DNA of 6,183 nucleotides, from positions 1 to 6,183 of the forward strand of contig PUNR01000280.1 of NCBI GenBank assembly GCA_003551805.1. Reading direction: 5' to 3'. A program made the position numbers and the translations under genes. The stretch comes from Loktanella sp. GTDB lineage: Bacteria > Pseudomonadota > Alphaproteobacteria > Rhodobacterales > Rhodobacteraceae. Below are positions 1 to 3,938 of this stretch, piece by piece; position 1 is the first letter of the stretch; each line of letters starts with the position of its first letter. The notes beneath the pieces are model-generated. The model saw only the letters and a program-made list of their open reading frames with translations, ran no database searches and was not told the origin of the DNA.

Positions 1-1079
1 CACCTGAGACTGAAGACGCGCTGGCGCAGATGGTTGTTACAGCGACGGGCCCGTTGCGGATTGTGGGCGGCGGGACGCGCCCTGTGGGGCGCAGCACCGG
101 GGCAGCGCTGTCGTTGGCGGGGATGACTGGGATCACGCTATATGAACCCGGCGCATTGACGCTGGTGGCCAGGGCGGGCACGCCGTTGGCCGAGATCGAA
201 GCGGCACTGGCCGCCGAAAACCAGCGGCTGGCGTTTGAACCGATGGATCACCGCGTTTTGCTGGGCACCACTGGCGAGCCTACGATTGGCGGCATGGTTG
301 CGGCCAATGTGTCCGGTCCGCGCCGGATTGCTGTCGGCGCCTGTCGTGATTTCATGTTGGGTGTGCGGTTCGTTGATGGTGCCGGGCAGATCATCAAAAA
401 CGGTGGCCGCGTTATGAAGAATGTCACGGGCTACGATCTGGTCAAGTTGATGACGGGGTCTTACGGCACGCTGGGTGTTTTGACCGAAGTATCTCTGAAA
501 GTGATGCCCAACGTTGAAACGCAAGTGACGCTTGTGTTGCAAGGGCTGGATGATGCCAGGGCCGTTGCCGCGATGGCAGCGGCGATGTCGTCGCCTTTCG
601 AGGTGACAGGTGCCGCACATGATCCGGCGGCAGGCCGCACGATGTTGCGGTTGGAAGGGTTTGCAGCGTCAGTCGATTACCGCGCAAAGGCCTTGGCAGG
701 CGTGCTGGCGCCGTTTGGTGCGGTGGCGATTGAAGATGATGCAACCATATGGGCTGCGATCCGCGATGTGGCGGCTTTTGCCGATAAGCCCGGTGATGTC
801 TGGCGGTTGTCTGTCAAACCATCCGATGCGCCAGCCCTTGTGGCTAAGGCGGGTGCGCGTGGCGTGATCTATGATTGGGCTGGTGGCCTTGTCTGGTTGC
901 TGTGTGATGGTGATCTACGCGCGCGGCTGGGCGATTTTGCGGGTCACGCGACCTTGGTCCGTGGCACGGCAGATGTGCCGGTGTTCCAGCCCGAGCCTGC
1001 ACCAATCGCAGCGCTGGCCGCTGGATTGCGGGCAAAGTTTGATCCGCGCGGGATATTTAATCCGGGGATGATGGGCTAA
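1..1079 (+). CDS. glcE: Glycolate oxidase FAD-binding subunit GlcE (5' end outside window)
   Basis: GlcE is the second FAD-binding subunit of the three-part glycolate oxidase (GlcDEF), which oxidises glycolate to glyoxylate and passes electrons to the respiratory chain. The frame shows the FAD-binding type 4 (PCMH) fold: VGGGTR (nt 63-80), then TIGGMVAANVSGPRR followed by a GxxRDFMLGVRFVDG stretch (about 280-385), then KNVTGYDL and GSYGTLGVLTEV (about 418-492). It ends in the usual FDPRGIFNPG C-terminus (about 1038-1068). The frame is open to the left edge: codons from position 3 read PETEDALAQ before the ATG at 30, matching the helix that normally precedes the glycine-rich FAD loop. The true start is therefore upstream and the ATG at 30 is internal; only a few N-terminal residues are probably missing. 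The stop overlaps the glcF start, so the two are co-translated; glcD should lie upstream. Function is by family resemblance. A general FAD-linked oxidase is the alternative, but the adjacent glcF argues against it. Confidence 0.93.
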   Translation, partial: PETEDALAQMVVTATGPLRIVGGGTRPVGRSTGAALSLAGMTGITLYEPGALTLVARAGTPLAEIEAALAAENQRLAFEPMDHRVLLGTTGEPTIGGMVAANVSGPRRIAVGACRDFMLGVRFVDGAGQIIKNGGRVMKNVTGYDLVKLMTGSYGTLGVLTEVSLKVMPNVETQVTLVLQGLDDARAVAAMAAAMSSPFEVTGAAHDPAAGRTMLRLEGFAASVDYRAKALAGVLAPFGAVAIEDDATIWAAIRDVAAFADKPGDVWRLSVKPSDAPALVAKAGARGVIYDWAGGLVWLLCDGDLRARLGDFAGHATLVRGTADVPVFQPEPAPIAALAAGLRAKFDPRGIFNPGMMG

Positions 1080-1082
1080 TGC
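1071..1082 (+). promoter_or_regulatory. glcE-glcF stop/start overlap (TAATG)
   Basis: The glcE stop TAA (1077-1079) and the glcF start ATG (1079-1081) share one base. Upstream there is only a G-rich run (GGGGATGATGGG), not a clean AGGAG. The likely inference is that glcF is translated by ribosomes finishing glcE, which would keep the two subunits in step. Confidence 0.7.
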
Positions 1083-2398
1083 AGACACATTTTACACCAG
1101 AGCAATTACAAGACCCCAACATCCAGCGGGCGAACCAGATCCTGCGGTCTTGTGTCCATTGCGGGTTTTGCACGGCGACCTGTCCGACCTATCAGATTTT
1201 GGGCGATGAGTTGGACAGCCCGCGGGGCCGGATTTACCTGATCAAGGATATGCTTGAAAACGACCGCATTCCTGACGCCAAGACAGTCAAACATATCGAC
1301 CGTTGCCTGTCATGCTTGGCCTGCATGACCACCTGTCCGTCCGGTGTTCATTACATGCATCTGGTCGATCAGGCCCGCGCCTATATTGAAAAGAATTACA
1401 ACCGGCCTTGGTCGGACCGCGCCTTGCGCTGGATTTTGGCGCAGATCCTGCCTTACCCAATGCGGTTCCGGCTGGCGCTGTTGGGGGCCAAGATCGGGCG
1501 GCCATTCGCGCGGTTCATGCCCGATGCGCGCCTGCGCGCGATGCTGGAGATGGCACCACGGACCATTCCACCCGTCAGCCGCAACGATGATCCGCAGACC
1601 TTTGCGGTGGCGGATAAAAAGATGCGTGTCGCGCTGATGACCGGCTGTGCGCAAAAGGCGCTGAACACCGATATCAACGATGCCACGATCCGGCTGCTGA
1701 CGCGTTTTGGTGCGGAAGTCGTCGTGGCCGAAGGTGCGGGCTGTTGTGGCGCACTGACCCATCACATGGGCAAGGAAACCGAAAGCCATGCCGCCGCCGC
1801 CGCCAATATCCGCGCCTGGGTGCGCGAGATGGATCAGGGCGGTTTGGATGCGATTGTCATTAATACTTCTGGCTGTGGCACCACGGTCAAGGATTACGGG
1901 CATATGTTCCGCAATGAACCGCTTGCTGCCGATGCGGCGCGGGTCAGCGCGATTGCCATGGATGTATCCGAGGTGCTGATGAAGCTTGATCTGCCCTCAG
2001 GCGAAGACAAAGGCACGAAGGTCGCCTATCACGCTGCCTGTTCGTTGCAGCACGGGCAGAAGATCAAAACCTTTCCAAAGGACTTGCTGAAAAAGGCAGG
2101 GTTTACCGTGCTGGAACCCGCCGACAGCCATCTTTGCTGTGGGTCGGCAGGCACCTATAACCTGATGCAGCCGGTGATTTCCAAGGAACTGAAGGCACGC
2201 AAGGTCAAGACGATAGAGGCGCTGACGCCCGATATCATCGCCGCAGGCAATATCGGCTGCATGATGCAGATCGGCAGCGGCACGGATGTGCCGATTGTCC
2301 ATACGGTCGAGCTGCTGGATTGGGCGACGGGCGGGCCGCAGCCACCTGCGCTAACCGCACCCGGCAAGACCGCACCGCAAGTGCCGATCCTGCGCTAG
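1079..2398 (+). CDS. glcF: Glycolate oxidase iron-sulfur subunit GlcF
   Basis: GlcF is the iron-sulfur subunit that takes electrons from the GlcD/GlcE flavins. The 439-residue protein has two ferredoxin-type [4Fe-4S] motifs of the form CxxCxxCxxxCP: C25, C28, C31, C35 and C76, C79, C82, C86. Two cysteine-rich CCG domains follow: C190, C222-C223 and C266, then C321, C353-C354 and C394, with GCCGALTHH and CCGSAGTYN as their core motifs. In both CCG domains the last cysteine stands alone (SGCG and GCMM), so the full CxxC form is absent. The ATG at 1079 shares its A with the glcE TAA (TAATG), implying translational coupling; no strong ribosome binding site precedes it. The protein is somewhat longer than the E. 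coli one as I recall it (a little over 400 residues), partly through a Pro-rich tail of about 20 residues after the conserved VELLDWATGG. A LutA-like or heterodisulfide-reductase-like protein would share the CCG domains, but two N-terminal ferredoxin motifs directly behind glcE fit GlcF best. Confidence 0.95.
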   Translation: MQTHFTPEQLQDPNIQRANQILRSCVHCGFCTATCPTYQILGDELDSPRGRIYLIKDMLENDRIPDAKTVKHIDRCLSCLACMTTCPSGVHYMHLVDQARAYIEKNYNRPWSDRALRWILAQILPYPMRFRLALLGAKIGRPFARFMPDARLRAMLEMAPRTIPPVSRNDDPQTFAVADKKMRVALMTGCAQKALNTDINDATIRLLTRFGAEVVVAEGAGCCGALTHHMGKETESHAAAAANIRAWVREMDQGGLDAIVINTSGCGTTVKDYGHMFRNEPLAADAARVSAIAMDVSEVLMKLDLPSGEDKGTKVAYHAACSLQHGQKIKTFPKDLLKKAGFTVLEPADSHLCCGSAGTYNLMQPVISKELKARKVKTIEALTPDIIAAGNIGCMMQIGSGTDVPIVHTVELLDWATGGPQPPALTAPGKTAPQVPILR

Positions 2399-2437
2399 CC
2401 TATGCGGGGTGTCCTGTGTATCCTGCGTCTGTCAGGC

Positions 2438-2452
2438 AGAGGATATCAGATG
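2438..2452 (+). promoter_or_regulatory. Ribosome binding site fixing the protease start
   Basis: AGAGGA at 2438-2443 lies six bases before the ATG at 2450. The same frame is open further left, with an ATG at 2402 only four bases after the glcF stop. That longer version would add MRGVLCILRLSGRGYQ in front of a perfect signal peptide and has no ribosome binding site, so 2450 is the better start. Confidence 0.75.
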
Positions 2453-3253
2453 CGCCAGATCTTTCTTGCAGCGGTGATAGCGCTGGTCGGCGCCTTGCCT
2501 GCGCTGGCGCAAAGCGATCTGGTGCCGTTGCAGACACGGCAGGCCAGCACCGGCTGGGAGGCTGTGGGCAGGCTTGATATCGCGGGCAAAGGGTTTTGCA
2601 CCGCCGCCCTGATCCGCGAACGCCTGATCCTGACGGCGGCACATTGTCTATACGATCATGACGGGTCACTGGTCACGCCGGACAGGTTTTCGTTTCGCGC
2701 CGGTCTGCGCGACGGGCGCGCCATGGCCACACGCAATGTGCTGCGTGCAGTCGGGCATCCGGGTTATGCGCATCGCGGCGACACGACAGATGCCGCAGCC
2801 GTGGCAATGGATATTGCGGTGCTGGAACTTGACCGCCCGATCCGCGAAGCGCGCCTGCAACCTTATCCGATCGCTGACCGTCCGCTGGCTGGCGACGAGG
2901 TCGGCGTTGTGTCCTATGGCCGTGGCCGGGAAGACGCCGCAAGCCTGCAAGAGATGTGCACTGTACTCGGTCGCCAGACCGGCGTGATCGTGCTGACCTG
3001 CGATGTCGATTTCGGGTCCAGCGGGTCGCCTGTGTTCACCATGCGCGATGGCGAGGCACGAATTGCATCCGTTGTATCGGCTATGGCGCAGGTGGATGGG
3101 CAGAAAGTGGCGCTTGGCACGTCGCTGGAAGGGCCGCTGCATGTGCTGCTGGCACATTTTGCCGCTGCGCCACCGCGATTGGGGGGTGTGCAGCGTGTGA
3201 TCACGCTAGGCGAGCGGAACAATATCGGGGCGAAATTCATCACCGTCGACTAG
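2450..3253 (+). CDS. Secreted trypsin/V8-like serine protease (S1 family)
   Basis: The predicted product is 267 residues. Residues 1-20 form a signal peptide: a short basic start (MRQ), a hydrophobic core (IFLAAVIALVGALPALA) and an AxA cleavage site after A18-L19-A20. The mature protein should therefore be exported to the periplasm or beyond. A chymotrypsin-fold protease domain follows, with His65 in LTAAHC, Asp121 in MDIAVLELD and Ser191 in FGSSGSPVF as the probable triad. C50-C66 and C170-C184 are placed to form disulfides; the first matches the loop that flanks the catalytic His in trypsins. The residue before the catalytic Ser is Ser and not the Asp of GDSGGP; V8-like enzymes also vary here (GNSGSP). 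A tail of about 25 residues after the domain is unassigned. The gene starts 51 bases after glcF with no visible terminator between, so read-through from the glc operon is possible, though nothing links it to glycolate use. Substrate unknown; a periplasmic quality-control or nutritional protease is plausible. Confidence 0.85.
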   Translation: MRQIFLAAVIALVGALPALAQSDLVPLQTRQASTGWEAVGRLDIAGKGFCTAALIRERLILTAAHCLYDHDGSLVTPDRFSFRAGLRDGRAMATRNVLRAVGHPGYAHRGDTTDAAAVAMDIAVLELDRPIREARLQPYPIADRPLAGDEVGVVSYGRGREDAASLQEMCTVLGRQTGVIVLTCDVDFGSSGSPVFTMRDGEARIASVVSAMAQVDGQKVALGTSLEGPLHVLLAHFAAAPPRLGGVQRVITLGERNNIGAKFITVD

Positions 3254-3256
3254 GGT

Positions 3257-3285
3257 CTTGAAACCGCGGTTTTGCTTTCCAATAT
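3257..3285 (+). promoter_or_regulatory. RpoH (sigma-32) heat-shock promoter of hsp20
   Basis: CTTGAAA at 3257-3263 is a full match to the classic sigma-32 -35 element. After 14 bases, TCCAATAT at 3278-3285 matches the -10 consensus CCCCATNT at 5 of 7 defined positions. Transcription would start near 3291-3293, giving a leader of about 93 bases before the hsp20 ATG at 3385. The -35 begins four bases after the protease stop codon. The TTGAAA could also act as a sigma-70 -35, but the matching -10 (TATATG at 3283-3288, 19-base spacing) is poor. The elements are seen directly; their use by RpoH is inferred from the consensus and from the downstream gene being a heat-shock chaperone. Confidence 0.78.
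3261..3272. repeat. Perfect 12-base palindrome AAACCGCGGTTT in the promoter spacer
   Basis: AAACCGCGGTTT is its own reverse complement. It begins with the last three bases of the -35 element and fills most of the spacer of the hsp20 promoter. It could be an operator for a dimeric regulator that competes with or assists the polymerase, or a chance palindrome. As RNA from the protease transcript it would give only a weak hairpin before a short U run, so I do not call it a terminator. Confidence 0.4.
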
Positions 3286-3291
3286 ATGGCA

Positions 3292-3384
3292 CATCGGGGT
3301 GCCAATCACGGGCCCCGCATCACCGGCCTGTCCGATAACGGAAGGCCAACCATATGTTATCGCTTGAGAAAAAGGATGACCAAA
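3292..3384 (+). ncRNA. ROSE-like RNA thermometer in the hsp20 leader
   Basis: The predicted leader holds three successive hairpins. Stem 1 pairs CGGGG (3295-3299) with CCCCG (3313-3317). Stem 2 pairs GGCCT (3325-3329) with AGGCC (3343-3347) and TCCG (3331-3334) with CGGA (3339-3342), with G3330 bulged and an ATAA loop. Stem 3 pairs GTTATC and CT (3356-3361, 3363-3364) with AGGATGAC (3373-3380), with G3362 bulged and an eight-base loop. Stem 3 buries the ribosome binding site AGGA (3373-3376) opposite TCGCT (3360-3364), which fits the UYGCU signature and bulged G of ROSE elements. In that family, warming opens the last stem so ribosomes can bind, and the genes controlled are small heat-shock proteins, as here. 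Pairing was done by eye, without energy calculation. The first stem is the least certain, since alternative pairings exist. Confidence 0.75.
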
Positions 3385-3852
3385 ATGCGTAGTTTCGATT
3401 TGACACCACTTTACCGCGCCACTGTCGGCTTTGACCAAATTGCCGATTTGCTGGACCGGGCGCTGGCCACAGATGTGGGCCAGAATTCCTATCCCCCTTA
3501 TAACATCGAAAAGACTGCCGATGACGGCTGGCGGATATCGATTGCTGCCGCTGGATTTGCCGCTGACGAACTGGCGATCGAGGTGAAAGACCGTGCCCTG
3601 CACGTCACCGCCCGCAAAGCCGAGGATGATGCAGAACGCAAATTCCTGCATCGCGGCATTGCCACCCGCGCGTTTGAGCGCCGGTTCCATCTGGCCGATC
3701 ATGTGCAGGTCACAGGTGCGCTGCATGAAAACGGCATGCTGCATATCGACCTGATCCGCGAAGTACCCGAGGCGCTGAAACCCCGCCGGATCGCGATTGC
3801 CGCTGGTGAGAAGATGCAAGCCAATCTGGTGGATGCTAAGGCGGTGAACTGA
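3385..3852 (+). CDS. Small heat-shock protein, Hsp20/IbpA type
   Basis: This is a 155-residue small heat-shock chaperone, an ATP-independent holdase that binds unfolding proteins in the cytoplasm. MRSFDLTPLYRATVGFDQIADLLD at the N-terminus and YPPYNIEK at 36-43 are typical of proteobacterial IbpA-like proteins. The alpha-crystallin domain runs from about 37 to 128, with ADELAIEVKDRALHVTARK and FLHRGIATRAFERRFHLADHVQVTGALHENGMLHIDL. A C-terminal I-x-I motif (I136-A-I138 in KPRRIAI) follows, used for oligomer contacts. Length fits the family. I chose ATG 3385 because AGGA (3373-3376) lies eight bases upstream. The in-frame ATG at 3376 (adding MTK) overlaps that site, and the ATG at 3286 lies in the promoter region. 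The gene stands alone, with its own heat-shock promoter, leader thermometer and terminator. It could be named ibpA or hspA, but I cannot tell which paralogue it is. Confidence 0.92.
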   Translation: MRSFDLTPLYRATVGFDQIADLLDRALATDVGQNSYPPYNIEKTADDGWRISIAAAGFAADELAIEVKDRALHVTARKAEDDAERKFLHRGIATRAFERRFHLADHVQVTGALHENGMLHIDLIREVPEALKPRRIAIAAGEKMQANLVDAKAVN

Positions 3853-3872
3853 TCCGCCGCTTGCGCGGCGGA
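3853..3872. repeat. GC-rich intergenic hairpin after hsp20
   Basis: TCCGCCGC (3853-3860) and GCGGCGGA (3865-3872) form a perfect 8-base-pair stem with a TTGC loop, starting directly after the hsp20 TGA. No U-run follows; instead comes GCGCGCCGCGCGGGAG, so it is not a standard terminator. It may protect the 3' end of the mRNA, or belong to a dispersed palindromic repeat together with the A/G-rich sequence at 3884-3908. Confidence 0.55.
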
Positions 3873-3883
3873 GCGCGCCGCGC

Positions 3884-3908
3884 GGGAGTATTTGGAGAAA
3901 TAAGAAGG
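3884..3908 (+). other. GGGAGTATTTGGAGAAA/TAAGAAG intergenic motif
   Basis: An AT- and purine-rich tract (GGGAGTATTTGGAGAAA followed by TAAGAAG) stands between the two hairpins and contrasts with the GC-rich surroundings. From memory, similar GAGTATTT...AAGAAG-like tracts following a GC-rich stem recur behind genes in Rhodobacterales genomes. That is recollection, not something this window can show. There is no open frame here and no clear promoter. Confidence 0.35.
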
Positions 3909-3910
3909 GG

Positions 3911-3938
3911 GGCGCCGGAATTGACCGGCGCCTTTTTT
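3911..3938 (+). terminator. Intrinsic terminator of hsp20
   Basis: GGCGCCGG (3911-3918) and CCGGCGCC (3925-3932) make a perfect 8-base-pair stem with an AATTGA loop, followed by six T (3933-3938). It ends hsp20 transcripts. The T-run overlaps the last two bases of the polA stop codon as read on the minus strand (TAA, 3939-3937). Read on the minus strand, the same stem is followed by CCCCTTCTTATTTC, a poor U-tract, so it would stop polA transcripts less well. Confidence 0.92.

Noticed and set aside
30..32. ATG at 30 as the start of glcE
   Set aside because: The frame stays open to the window edge and the upstream codons (PETEDALAQ) belong to the normal GlcE N-terminus, so the gene begins outside the window.
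138..620. Minus-strand open frame inside glcE, and similar ones inside glcF (1310-1903) and the protease (2666-3157)
   Set aside because: These are antisense shadows of well-supported genes, with no ribosome binding site or domain; their composition (many H, R, Q) follows the codon bias of the sense strand.
3250..3819. Minus-strand open frame covering the hsp20 region
   Set aside because: It runs antisense to a clear Hsp20 frame and across its promoter and leader; its translation is not recognisable.
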